The notes beneath the pieces are model-generated. The model had not been told where the DNA came from, searched no databases, and saw only the letters and a program-made list of their open reading frames with translations. A stretch of 64,000 bases of DNA from an uncultured Ruminococcus sp. (lineage in GTDB: Bacteria > Bacillota > Clostridia > Oscillospirales > Acutalibacteraceae), in the NCBI GenBank assembly GCA_902786345.1, contig CADACB010000020.1, positions 1-64,000 on the forward strand, written 5' to 3'. This document shows positions 42,695-51,725 of the stretch, in pieces; the first letter of the stretch is position 1; the number at the start of each line of letters is the position of its first letter. Position numbers and translations under genes: made by a program.

Positions 42695-42887
42695 GTATTT
42701 AAGCCAAAAAGACACTGACCTTACGGCTACATATTATACTATTTCCGCCACAGAAAAGAATATTACATTCAGGATTATTTAGGATACGGCCAGTCTACGT
42801 ATACAGCATACAGTAAATCCGGAGCATATATCATATATGTTCTTGCAATTGATCAGGAAGAAAAACTTGCTTGTGTAACACAGTAAA
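42695..42887 (+). pseudogene. C-terminal remnant of a secreted-type protein
   Basis: Frame one reads DTDLTATYYTISATEKNITF and ends at a stop; the next frame picks up GYGQSTYTAYSKSGAYIIYV, then LAIDQEEKLACVTQ and a stop. The two pieces look like one beta-rich protein end broken by a frameshift. Family not recognised. Confidence 0.45.
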
Positions 42888-42962
42888 TATGAGAAGAGCC
42901 GAAGCGTTAGTGAAATTTAAAGCAAAACCGTATTCAAAAAACCGTAAATTCAACATAAAATA

Positions 42963-43006
42963 AAACACCGGAAATTTCAGTCATATATCTGAATCTCCGG
43001 TGTTTT
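42963..43006 (+). terminator. Strong terminator hairpin
   Basis: AACACCGG / CCGGTGTT stem extended by AATTTCAG/CTGAATCT pairing, followed by TTTTTT. Confidence 0.8.
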
Positions 43007-43130
43007 TTCTTTCATTATTTTATACTCTCAGCCGCATATACATTCGCGGTGTTTTTAAACCATTCCTGAATGTTCAATCGAATTTTAACTTCAAGAAAAC
43101 CATATATATTTTGCCGAAGTGTTTCAGCCT

Positions 43131-43430
43131 TTATAATCCACCCACGATCCTGCCGGATAGGTGTTTTGTCTTTTCAACACCTCTGCCATACTTTTCCTCC
43201 CAAGAAAGGTCTATCATATATGTCTGACCTGCATTTATACTTTCGTCAAAAACAATATCTGATGTCTGATATGACTGCGTTCCGCTTTTAATATCTTCGT
43301 TAATAATACCCAAATTGAAAACAGTATTATCCGCTCCTACAGGTATCACTATCCTGTATAGAACCCAAAACTGATATTTGCGAGGCAATATTATTTGTGA
43401 CAGATACAACGTCTGATTCTCACTGTGCAA
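43131..43430 (-). pseudogene. Unidentified frame, probably decayed
   Basis: A 99-codon frame (GADNTVFNLGIINEDIKSGT, then SDIVFDESINAGQTYMIDLS). It has no ribosome site and follows the decayed SpoVT N-terminus with a frameshift. Probably part of a broken secreted-protein gene; I cannot name it. Confidence 0.35.
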
Positions 43431-43498
43431 CGGAACTTCTTAGGTCTTGCAACAGAACCAAGGTCATCTATCCTTAAGACTATTCCTTTCTCATTCAT
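43421..43498 (-). pseudogene. Decayed second copy of the SpoVT N-terminus
   Basis: MNEKGIVLRIDDLGSVARPK then KFRCTVRI matches MKATGIVRRIDDLGRVVIPK and EIRRTLRI of spoVT at 41690-41773, with damaging changes in the AbrB core. The DNA is also similar (aggtcttgcaacagaaccaa versus aggtattacaacacgaccaa). It breaks off where the attachment core would be. Confidence 0.7.
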
Positions 43499-43624
43499 AT
43501 ATCTATTATCCTTAAATTCATTTTCTTTATCCTGTAGTTCAATAAAATTACACTTATTTTCCAATAAAAAAAGACTGCCCGATAAACGAGCAGTCAAAAA
43601 TCAAGTTCAATTTTTTTGTTAAAA

Positions 43625-44452
43625 TTAGTCCTTAGCAGAAGCTTTCTTAGTCATTACAACTGCTGTGCCAAGTGAGGCAAGAACTACAGCTACGAGAGCT
43701 GCTGCAGATGCTGTATCACCAGTCTGAACAGGTGCTGTGTCCTCTTTTTTCTCCTGAGCAGGCTTTGACTCTACAGTCTTTGACTTTTCAGCTTTTGATT
43801 CTTCAGCCTTTGACTTTTCAGCTTTTGATTCTTCAGCCTTTGACTTTTCAGCTTTTGATTCTTCAGCCTTTGATTCTTCAGCTTTTGACTCCTCAACAGT
43901 TGCTTCAGAAGCAACTACTTCATAAGTTACAGGCCATACCATCCAAGCATCGCCGTCATCAGCAGGAATCGATGAACCAGCAACAACTGTTGTTGTGTCG
44001 AGCTTAACCTTGATTGTGAGAGGTTTGCCTGCCTCAGCTGCTACTGCACAGTCTGTCTGGCTGTTGTTTGTACGGTCATAATCAGGCTCATAATCGCCCC
44101 AGCTGTTTGTCCAGTCGCCGTTTGTACGTACCTTAAAGGTAATTGCCTTGCCCTGAATATCATCTCTGAGCACCTTTGCACCTGTACCGTCATCCTTCAT
44201 TGCATCGCCGAGCATATCATCAGTAACGTTATCGATCTGAATTGTGCCTTCCCATACACCATTGTTGTTGGTCATAGGAATATCAGCCTCGCCGCCGTTG
44301 CCCCAGTTGCAGAAAGAACCTGTGATACCAACTGTCTCACCATCAATACCGTCCTTTGAAACCTTAGCGCTTGCACCGATAGCTGCTGTAGCTGCAATAG
44401 ATGTTACCATAGCTGCTGCAAGAGCAATACCAAGAACTTTTGACTTTCTCAT
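43625..44452 (-). CDS. Cell-surface protein with ESKA repeats and C-terminal anchor
   Basis: A 275-residue exported protein. A signal peptide (MRKSKVLGIALAAAMVTSIA) is followed by a domain (about 35-190) with VGITGSFCNWGNGGEADIPM and GVWEGTIQI, reminiscent of starch-binding or CBM48/X25-type beta-sandwiches. A linker of eight or nine five-residue repeats (ESKAE/KSKAE) spans about 193-240. The end has APVQTGDTASAAALVAVVL then a basic MTKKASAKD, a sorting-signal layout although the motif is PVQTG and not LPxTG. Binding of a polysaccharide at the cell wall is a plausible role. AGGAGG precedes ATG 44452. Confidence 0.75.
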   Translation of the reverse strand: MRKSKVLGIALAAAMVTSIAATAAIGASAKVSKDGIDGETVGITGSFCNWGNGGEADIPMTNNNGVWEGTIQIDNVTDDMLGDAMKDDGTGAKVLRDDIQGKAITFKVRTNGDWTNSWGDYEPDYDRTNNSQTDCAVAAEAGKPLTIKVKLDTTTVVAGSSIPADDGDAWMVWPVTYEVVASEATVEESKAEESKAEESKAEKSKAEESKAEKSKAEESKAEKSKTVESKPAQEKKEDTAPVQTGDTASAAALVAVVLASLGTAVVMTKKASAKD

Positions 44453-44511
44453 TGTATTTGTCCTCCTAAAAATTAAATTTTGAAATACCTTTTCAGGTTT
44501 CATTAGGGTAT

Positions 44512-44540
44512 ATTATACTATGTTGTTTTAAAAAAATCAA
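44512..44540 (-). promoter_or_regulatory. Promoter of the ESKA-repeat surface protein
   Basis: On the minus strand TTGATT (44535-44540), 17-base spacer, TATAAT (44512-44517). Confidence 0.75.
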
Positions 44541-45088
44541 GAGAAATCGTCCTTTTTTATTTGTCAAAATAATGCAAAAAATATAATATAACATTGAATT
44601 TAACTACATTTTTCCACAATTCAAGTTTCTTTTTCTCTATAGGAAATTAATCATACACAGCAAATTGTCTGTTTTAGATAAATTACAAAATTGTAATTAT
44701 ATATTTTACACAGTCAGATTCAACACAAATTATTTTTTTAGCAATACCACACTATTACATCTAAACTTTTTTGTACAAGTATACAATTATTAATTATAAT
44801 TTTATCCAGAAGTCAATAAAATGATATTTTATTGAACTTGCATATAAAATTGAGTGGTTATTATTATATTTATGACATCACCATTTATATACATTTAGTA
44901 TAATTCTATCTTATTATACTTATAATATAATATTACAAATTGTATATATGTTAGATTATATACTTTTTGTAGTATCTTGTATCGTTTATTAGATGAGATT
45001 GCATTTTGTATATTGATATAATATTATACAAATAGTATATAACACAACTATAATCAATGCAATTTCATAATTTTCTCAGAACAAAAAT
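44541..45088. other. Very AT-rich intergenic stretch
   Basis: About 550 bases, extremely AT-rich, with many short TATA-like runs. No frame or RNA that can be supported. Confidence 0.4.
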
Positions 45089-45130
45089 TAACCGTATGGA
45101 ATGACTATCCTAATCATTCCATACGGTTAA
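45089..45130. terminator. Terminator after tRNA-Leu
   Basis: TAACCGTATGGAATGA pairs perfectly with TCATTCCATACGGTTA around an 8-10-base loop, just after the tRNA on the minus strand. Confidence 0.85.
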
Positions 45131-45136
45131 TTATGC

Positions 45137-45220
45137 TGCCGGCAACCGGACTTGAACCGGTACGGTATTTCTACCGAGGGATTTTAAGTCCCTTGCGTCT
45201 GCCTATTTCGCCATGCCGGC
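45137..45220 (-). tRNA. tRNA-Leu, anticodon UAA
   Basis: 84 bases. Acceptor GCCGGCA pairs with TGCCGGC plus discriminator A. The anticodon stem AGGGA/TCCCT encloses loop CTTAAAA with anticodon TAA. A long variable arm (CGGT-AGAAAT-ACCG) marks a class II tRNA, and the T arm is ACCGG-TTCAAGT-CCGGT. CCA is not encoded. Confidence 0.95.
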
Positions 45221-45336
45221 ATACCTCATAACATTGAAAGTATATCATAATTTTCCGGAAATTTCAATACATTTATTACAAAAATTTACGGCACGGTCCA
45301 CTGATACAAATAACTTGTGGGCTATGCCGTTAATAT

Positions 45337-46680
45337 TCAGAACTTACGGTATTTCTTTACAGGACGTTGTGTTTTCTTTTTTCGTCTATAAACAACGATT
45401 ACTATTATATAAATAAATACAAGTGCACCAATAATACAAACTGCTATAATAAACCACCTTGAGGTAACAACCCCCTTAACAGCATCAATAGCAGTCAGAA
45501 GCTCACTGCGGTCAACGCTTTCCGAAGCCACAAGATCTATGGTTACAAGTTTGCTGTTTGCATAGCTTAAAGTAACCGTTCCTATTTTATCCCCCTCTTT
45601 AACAGGTGCATCAACTTTTTCAGGAAGTTCAAAGGTTTTATCAATACTTGATATTGCAACATCATCAGGAAGTATTGTTGAATAGCTGCTTGCAGGTGCA
45701 AGCTGGAGCTTATCCTTGTTCCACGCAAAATCAAGATCTATCTCCTTTACAAGGTCATTCTTATCAATTATTGTCTTTATGCTAAGATTGTCAAAAGCCC
45801 ATTCATAAAGATTTTTTGAATCTATCATAGCACCATTGTCATATAACTCACCCTCCTCATCCTCTTCATCTTGATAGGGTGCACCATACGCAACACAAAG
45901 ATAGGTGTATCCGCCCTTTGTTGCTGTAGAAACAAGACAATATCCGGAATCATTACCGGTAGAGCCGGTTTTTATTCCTTTGGCGTAATCATAGTAATAA
46001 TTACCGCCACGGACAGGATCTATCATAAAGTTGGTTGTTACAAGATACCTGTCTTCACCCAGACAATCCGAGGTTGTCGTGTCAGTTATATCAACAAAAT
46101 CAGGAAGTGTCATAGCATACTTGGTTATCTTTGCCATATCTCTTACGGTCGTATAATGCTGAGGGTCATTCAAACCGTGCGGATTTGCAAAGTGTGTGTT
46201 CTCACAGCCCAGTTCCTCTGCTTTTTTGTTCATCATATCCACGAATTTGTCAATATCACCTTCACCTACATAATCTGCAAGAACCAGTGCAGCATCATTT
46301 CCCGAAGGTATCATCAGACAATTCAGCAGCTGATATATACTCAGCTTTTCCTTTTCTACAAGTCCGGCAACAGAACTTCCCGTGCCATCAAGCATATGAA
46401 GAATGCTTCCCTTTATTGTAACATATGTGTTCTTGAAATCAGTAATGTGCTCAGCGGTTATAATGTATGTCATTATCTTTGTAGTCGATGCAGGATACCT
46501 TCTTGCATCCGCTTCCTTTGAATAAACCACTGTGCCTGTATCTATGTTCTCAAGATAGAGCGACTTGCTGCTTGTTTCAAAGTCTATATCAAACTCAGCT
46601 GCCTCTGCCTTAACAGGCTGAATCAACAAAGCTGACAAAAATATCATTGAAGCAATAATAATTGTCATTATTTTTTTCAT
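45337..46680 (-). CDS. D-alanyl-D-alanine carboxypeptidase (low-molecular-weight PBP)
   Basis: Serine D,D-carboxypeptidase that trims peptidoglycan stem peptides outside the cell. The protein is 447 residues: signal peptide (1-28), catalytic domain with STTK (RYPASTTKIMTYI), SGN (MIPSGNDAALVLADYVG) and KTG (AKGIKTGSTGNDSGY), a PBP5-type C-terminal beta domain (about 300-390) and a membrane helix (about 408-432) with a basic tail. DacF/DacA-type; which paralogue is not clear. It lies after tRNA-Leu and points away from the phosphoesterase. Confidence 0.93.
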   Translation of the reverse strand: MKKIMTIIIASMIFLSALLIQPVKAEAAEFDIDFETSSKSLYLENIDTGTVVYSKEADARRYPASTTKIMTYIITAEHITDFKNTYVTIKGSILHMLDGTGSSVAGLVEKEKLSIYQLLNCLMIPSGNDAALVLADYVGEGDIDKFVDMMNKKAEELGCENTHFANPHGLNDPQHYTTVRDMAKITKYAMTLPDFVDITDTTTSDCLGEDRYLVTTNFMIDPVRGGNYYYDYAKGIKTGSTGNDSGYCLVSTATKGGYTYLCVAYGAPYQDEEDEEGELYDNGAMIDSKNLYEWAFDNLSIKTIIDKNDLVKEIDLDFAWNKDKLQLAPASSYSTILPDDVAISSIDKTFELPEKVDAPVKEGDKIGTVTLSYANSKLVTIDLVASESVDRSELLTAIDAVKGVVTSRWFIIAVCIIGALVFIYIIVIVVYRRKKKTQRPVKKYRKF

Positions 46681-46981
46681 AGAAAAAAATCATCCCCCGT
46701 GATATAATAATACTGCTTTCGCACCGGTAAGATTAAAAAATCAAATGTAAAGCCATTTGTTTACATAAGAAGCATCTTACCTCATAAGCACAGTAAATTA
46801 CGCTGAAAATACAGAATAATTTCATTTTTGACGATAATGATATAATTGTAATGAAAAACTGTATAAGGATATTTTACATTATTTCGCCATAAAACACAAA
46901 CGTAATAATGCTTAATTTTATTCTTGTAAAAACTGATAATTGTAGCTATTATTTTATTATTTACTCTGACAGGATGATCGT

Positions 46982-47641
46982 ATGATATATATTACCGGGG
47001 ATATTCACGGAGAATATTCAAGATTTGAAAACAAAAAACTTAAAAAACTGACTGAAAACGACTGTCTGATTGTTTGCGGCGATTTTGGTTTTGTCTGGGA
47101 TAATTCCGAAAAAGAAAAACATATACTAAAAAAAATAAGCGACAAACATTTCAAAACTCTGTTTGTTGACGGAACGCATGAAAATTTCAGCCTGCTGAAT
47201 TCATATCCGGTAAGTGAGCTTTACGGAGGAAGAGTTCAGCAAATAGAAAAAAACATTTATCACCTGATGAGAGGTGAGATATATACAATAGAAAATAAGA
47301 CCTTCTTTACATTCGGCGGAGGTGAAAGCCACGACAAGGACCTTCGTCAGGAAAACGGTACATGGTGGAAGGAAGAACAACCTACCATAGAGGAAATGTC
47401 GTATGCCGTAGAAAACCTTGATACTGTTGAAAGAAAGGTTGACTATATAATTACCCACCAGCCATCAATGACGGATATGGCACTGGTTGACAGAAGATGT
47501 TCAGTAAACCCCATAGCAACCTTCTTTGATGAGCTTTCACGTAACATAAGCTATAAAAAATGGTACTTCGGCAGCCTTCACAAAAACAAAAAAATACCTG
47601 GTGCTCAATGCTTGTTTACCGATATTGTAAAGGTATCATAA
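46982..47641 (+). CDS. Calcineurin-like metallophosphoesterase
   Basis: A 219-residue cytoplasmic phosphoesterase. YITGDIHGEYSRF gives the first metal motif (D-x-H), VCGDFGFVWD the second, DGTHENFSLL the third (GTHE in place of GNHE), and ITHQPS and GSLHKN the histidine ends. Substrate unknown. The start ATG 46982 has only AGGATGATC upstream. It precedes pduL but is separated from it by a good promoter. Confidence 0.85.
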   Translation: MIYITGDIHGEYSRFENKKLKKLTENDCLIVCGDFGFVWDNSEKEKHILKKISDKHFKTLFVDGTHENFSLLNSYPVSELYGGRVQQIEKNIYHLMRGEIYTIENKTFFTFGGGESHDKDLRQENGTWWKEEQPTIEEMSYAVENLDTVERKVDYIITHQPSMTDMALVDRRCSVNPIATFFDELSRNISYKKWYFGSLHKNKKIPGAQCLFTDIVKVS

Positions 47642-47746
47642 TGGACGATTCTTTAAAGATCTGTATTTTAATGGCGTTTGTTTTGTGCGGTCACACACCG
47701 GCTTGTCGCTGATGAACTTTGGATAAGTTGTTTTTTGATATGGTTA

Positions 47747-47775
47747 TTTACTTTTTTTTTAAAGCGTTGTATAAT
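47747..47775 (+). promoter_or_regulatory. Promoter of pduL
   Basis: TTTACT (47747-47752), 17-base spacer, TATAAT (47770-47775). Confidence 0.7.
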
Positions 47776-47831
47776 TGATTTTATAAAGCATTATAGCTGA
47801 TTAAATCAAAATGTAAGGAGTAAATCTGACT

Positions 47832-48398
47832 ATGAAAGTTATTGTTGAAACATCTGCCCGTCACGTTCACGTAACCGAGGAAACACTGCATACCCTTTTC
47901 GGTCCTGATGCAGTTCTCACAAAGAAAAAGGACCTCTCTCAGCCCGGACAGTTCGCCTGTTTTGAAAAGGTAACAATTGTCGGACCTAAGGGTGAAATGG
48001 TTGCATCAATACTCGGTCCTACAAGACCTGCCGATCAGATCGAGGTTTCCTTCTCCGATGCACGCAAACTTGGAATTGCAGCTCCCGTAAGAGAATCCGG
48101 AGATGTTGCAGGTACTCCCGGATGTAAGCTCATTGGTCCTATGGGAGAAGTCGATGTTAAAGAAGGCGTTATGGTTGCCAAAAGACATATTCATCTTGAT
48201 CCCAAGACAGCCGAGGAATTTGGTCTTAAGGACAAACAGGTAGTAAGCGTTGCACTCAACGGCAAAGACAGAAAGCTTGTATTCGGTGACGTTGTTGTAA
48301 GAGTAAGTCCCAAATTTGCTCCGGCAATGCATATCGATACAGATGAGGCAAATGCTGCCTGTGCAACACCGGATATGGAAGGTGAAATAATCGTTTAA
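47832..48398 (+). CDS. pduL: Phosphate propanoyl/acetyltransferase PduL
   Basis: PduL transfers an acyl group between CoA and phosphate, giving propionyl- or acetyl-phosphate, the substrate of acetate/propionate kinase. The protein is 188 residues, with the two zinc-binding histidine motifs SARHVHV (residues 8-14) and AKRHIHL (about 119-125) and the two-barrel layout. No microcompartment targeting extension or shell genes are nearby, so it likely works as the housekeeping phosphotransacylase. AAGGAG is upstream. Own promoter and terminator. Confidence 0.93.
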   Translation: MKVIVETSARHVHVTEETLHTLFGPDAVLTKKKDLSQPGQFACFEKVTIVGPKGEMVASILGPTRPADQIEVSFSDARKLGIAAPVRESGDVAGTPGCKLIGPMGEVDVKEGVMVAKRHIHLDPKTAEEFGLKDKQVVSVALNGKDRKLVFGDVVVRVSPKFAPAMHIDTDEANAACATPDMEGEIIV

Positions 48399-48439
48399 GG
48401 TTGATCCTCACCCACAATTATACATAAAAATAGGATACA

Positions 48440-48478
48440 AAAATCCCCATCCCGTATCAAAACCGGATGGGGATTTTT
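48440..48478 (+). terminator. Terminator of pduL
   Basis: AAATCCCCATCC / GGATGGGGATTT with a loop of about 14 bases and a T-rich end. Confidence 0.85.
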
Positions 48479-48533
48479 ATGTCATACAATTATACAAACA
48501 GTATTATAAGTGTATTGTATACAAATTGTATAT

Positions 48534-49103
48534 TCACAAAATGATCCTGTCAACATCATTCATAGCACTTTTCAATATAAGCTCAGGATCTTTGCCATCA
48601 ATATCAAGTTCCTCGGCTTTAATAAATATTCCTTTCTCAAATCCAAATAAACCAGTAAAAAGTGCGTGTATATAATCATATCCCAGGTTATATTCACCTA
48701 TCCTGCCGCCTGAGGTTGTAACATAAATAAATCTATTAGCCTTGCAAAGTCCTTTCGGCTTCCCGTCTGTTCCATATTCAAATGTCAGTCCAAGAACAGA
48801 AATGTTTTCAATATATACCTTAAGACATGACGGAAACGAAAGATCCCAATACGGTGCCGCTATAACAATATTATCGGCTGATGAAAAAAGCCTTGCCTGA
48901 TCATACATCCGGTCAGAATAATCTCCCCTGGCTATATCATCATTTCTCTTCTCAAGCAGTGCCTTGTCAAGCGGTCTCAGATCAGACAGGCTTATATTCA
49001 CCTCTTCTGAATTACCACCCATTTTTTTTAAAACATACTCGGCAAGCCTTTTTGTTCTTGATCCATCTCTGACACAACAATTGACAAACAATATTTCACT
49101 CAC
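48534..49103 (-). CDS. NAD(P)H-dependent oxidoreductase, flavodoxin fold
   Basis: A 189-residue FMN-binding protein. CCVRDGSRTKRLAEYVLKK near the start is the phosphate-binding loop region; ADNIVIAAPYWDLSFPSCLK and the YVTTSGGRIGEYNLGYDYI segment match the NAD(P)H quinone reductase/azoreductase-like family. The physiological acceptor is unknown. GAGGTTG lies upstream of ATG 49103. It is divergent from the SulP gene. Confidence 0.85.
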   Translation of the reverse strand: MSEILFVNCCVRDGSRTKRLAEYVLKKMGGNSEEVNISLSDLRPLDKALLEKRNDDIARGDYSDRMYDQARLFSSADNIVIAAPYWDLSFPSCLKVYIENISVLGLTFEYGTDGKPKGLCKANRFIYVTTSGGRIGEYNLGYDYIHALFTGLFGFEKGIFIKAEELDIDGKDPELILKSAMNDVDRIIL

Positions 49104-49252
49104 ACAACCTCACCCTTTCTGTTAACTACTTTCTCGATACTCATATACAGCATAACAGGATTATGATACCGATATTTTTATCTTACAGGTAATTTTACTT
49201 ATATTATTATAACAAAAGATAAAAATTATGTAAATTATTTTCTTGAAATACA

Positions 49253-49281
49253 TTGCAATAATTATATTTTTCAGTTATTAT
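49253..49281 (+). promoter_or_regulatory. Promoter of the SulP gene
   Basis: TTGCAA (49253-49258), 17-base spacer, TATTAT (49276-49281). Confidence 0.65.
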
Positions 49282-49309
49282 ATTATTGTGGAAAAAAGGG
49301 GTGAATAGC

Positions 49310-51550
49310 ATGGCAGCCAGGGCTGCATTCATATATAAATTCTTTGGACACCAAAAAACATCAGATTATATAAAGGACATTATCGGCGGAATAATTACAG
49401 CACTTGTTTCAATCCCAATATCAATGGGCTATGCACAGATTGCGGGTCTGCCTATGCAATACGGCTTGTATGGATCAGTTATCCCTATATTCCTTTTTGG
49501 TATTATAACCAGCTCGAAGGATTTTGTATTCGGAGTGGACGCTGCTCCGGCAGCGCTTGTCGGAACGGCAATATCCTCTATGGGAATATCCGCCGGCTCT
49601 GAACAGGCTATAAGTGCCGTACCTCTGACAGCATTTTTTACTGCCTTCTGGCTGCTGATGTTCTATTTTCTTAAGGCAGGAAAAATAGTACAATATATTT
49701 CCGAACCTGTAATGGCAGGTTTTGTATCAGGAATATGCTGCACCATAATCCTTATGCAGATACCAAAACTCTTTGGCGGTTCTGCCGGCAATGGTGAAGC
49801 TCCCGAGCTGATAAAGCATATCATAGAACAAGCTCCTGAATTCAACCTGTGGTCGTTTGGCATGGGCTTGTCGGTAATTGTTATAATAACAGTATTCAGA
49901 CACATTACCCCTAAAATACCTATGTCTGTTATTATGATGATATCGGGGGCAGCTGTATCTGCAATTTTCAACATAAATGAGCTTGGAGTCAGGCTACTTC
50001 CTGATGTAGAAAGCGGTTTCCCCGGCTTAAACTTCCATATGCCGGATATTGAGCTTGATAAGATCTCGGAGCTTTTGTTTACCTCACTCAGCATTGCCGC
50101 AGTAATTTTGTCGGAATCATTGCTTGCTTCAAGAGGCAATGCACTGAAAGACGGATATAAGCTTAACTCAAACAGAGAACTTCTTGCATATTCCGCCGCA
50201 AATCTCGCTTCAGCTTTTTCCGGCTGCTGTCCTGTCAACGGCAGTGTGTCAAGAACCGGAATAGTAAGGCAGTTCGGAGTAAAATCACAGTTAATGTCCG
50301 TTTTTGCTTCACTGACAATGCTTGCCGTTATATTTTTCGGCACAGGCTTCATAAGTCTTCTGCCTGTACCGGTACTGACAGCGATAGTAATAAGCGCGCT
50401 TATGGGAGCTTGTGAGTTTGACGTTGCCAAGCACTTTTTTAGAACAGACAAAAAAGAATTTTATATATTTGCTGCCGCGTTTTCCGGCGTACTGATATTC
50501 GGAACTGTATATGGAGTTATTATAGGAGTAACTCTTTCATTTATTGCAGTTATAATACGTGCTGTAACTCCTCCAAAAGCATTTATGGGTGTTATTCCCG
50601 GAAGAGACGGCTTTTATCCCCTTGACAGAAGCACTCAGGCACTGCCGATCAAAAACACTGTAATCTACCGTTTCAGCGGAAATTTATTCTTTGCCAACAT
50701 TGATAGTCTTATTGATGACATTGAACAATCCGTAAAGGAGCACACAAAGATCATTATAATCAATGCAGGTGCGGTGGGAAGTATAGACTCCGCCGCTGCT
50801 CAGCACCTTTTGATGCTTTATCACAAGCTTAAGGCAAAAGACATTCGGCTTTATATCACCGAGCACATAGGTGAGATAAACGATTGTCTCAGAAAATATG
50901 GTGCAGGAGAGCTTGTAGAAAACGGTGCGGTACGTATGACAATCCAGCTTGCCCTCAGGGATGCCGGAGTCAAGAAACCATATAAAACTGAAACTCCAGA
51001 CAGCACCTCTTCAAAAACATATGACATATCACCAAAGGGAATGCAGGCAGAGCTTGAATGGGCTCTTGGCAGTGATGCCGAAGTCTTTAAATCTCAGCTT
51101 ACAGAAGAAATATATCTCAGCATCAAAAACAGCGGCTCACTTACTGTAGAAGCCGTTGAAAAAATAGAAAATCTTAATCGCTGGGGACGCTTCAATCTCG
51201 TTGATGAGGATGAGCTTCTTGACCGACTTGAAGCACGAATACTTAACAGAGCCATAAAACATCCGGATCAAGCGGAAAAAATCGAAGATGTTCTTGAAAA
51301 ACGAAGAATTATCATAGAACAAAAAATTACAAATACAGCACCGGAAACACTTGAAAGGCTCAGACAAAACAGACTTACAGCCGCCAGGGAGCTTTATATC
51401 AATGATCCCGATGAATATGAAAAACGCAGACAAAAGCGTACCGAGCATATTGCTGCACTTAAAAAAATCAATCCCGATCTTGCCGAAAGGTATCGGAAAA
51501 TTTACAAGGATATACTTGAAATATCAGAAAGCATCGACCCCGACAACTGA
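49310..51550 (+). CDS. SulP-family anion transporter with STAS domain and helical tail
   Basis: SulP permeases carry sulfate, bicarbonate or similar anions across the membrane. The protein is 746 residues. Residues about 20-425 hold the transmembrane part with the family signature MGYAQIAGLPMQYGLYGSVI; CCPVNGSVSRTGIVRQFG belongs to the conserved core. A STAS domain (about 445-560) has IIINAGAVGSIDSAAAQHLL. Beyond it lies an unusual charged helical tail of about 150 residues (ending KIYKDILEISESIDPDN). ATG 49310 has AAGGGGTG upstream. The substrate cannot be told from sequence. Confidence 0.9.
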   Translation: MAARAAFIYKFFGHQKTSDYIKDIIGGIITALVSIPISMGYAQIAGLPMQYGLYGSVIPIFLFGIITSSKDFVFGVDAAPAALVGTAISSMGISAGSEQAISAVPLTAFFTAFWLLMFYFLKAGKIVQYISEPVMAGFVSGICCTIILMQIPKLFGGSAGNGEAPELIKHIIEQAPEFNLWSFGMGLSVIVIITVFRHITPKIPMSVIMMISGAAVSAIFNINELGVRLLPDVESGFPGLNFHMPDIELDKISELLFTSLSIAAVILSESLLASRGNALKDGYKLNSNRELLAYSAANLASAFSGCCPVNGSVSRTGIVRQFGVKSQLMSVFASLTMLAVIFFGTGFISLLPVPVLTAIVISALMGACEFDVAKHFFRTDKKEFYIFAAAFSGVLIFGTVYGVIIGVTLSFIAVIIRAVTPPKAFMGVIPGRDGFYPLDRSTQALPIKNTVIYRFSGNLFFANIDSLIDDIEQSVKEHTKIIIINAGAVGSIDSAAAQHLLMLYHKLKAKDIRLYITEHIGEINDCLRKYGAGELVENGAVRMTIQLALRDAGVKKPYKTETPDSTSSKTYDISPKGMQAELEWALGSDAEVFKSQLTEEIYLSIKNSGSLTVEAVEKIENLNRWGRFNLVDEDELLDRLEARILNRAIKHPDQAEKIEDVLEKRRIIIEQKITNTAPETLERLRQNRLTAARELYINDPDEYEKRRQKRTEHIAALKKINPDLAERYRKIYKDILEISESIDPDN

Positions 51551-51725
51551 AGTAAGCATCTATTTATTAATAAGAAATGAACATAATATTCCACATCAAA
51601 AGATATTTATTCTACTATTTCGTGAATTGACAAAACAACTGTCAAGAAATATTATATTTCTTAGAAGAATAATAAGCTTGAATAAAGGCTTACTGCTGCC
51701 CAAAAAAAAGGGGGGAGGAACACCT

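Noticed and set aside
45137..45220. tRNA-Leu as an attachment site
   Set aside because: No partial tRNA copy and no integrase gene lie nearby; the flanks are ordinary host genes and terminators.
51351..51725. Upstream extension of the EAL protein
   Set aside because: It would overlap the SulP gene by 200 bases; GTG 51726 has a strong ribosome site.
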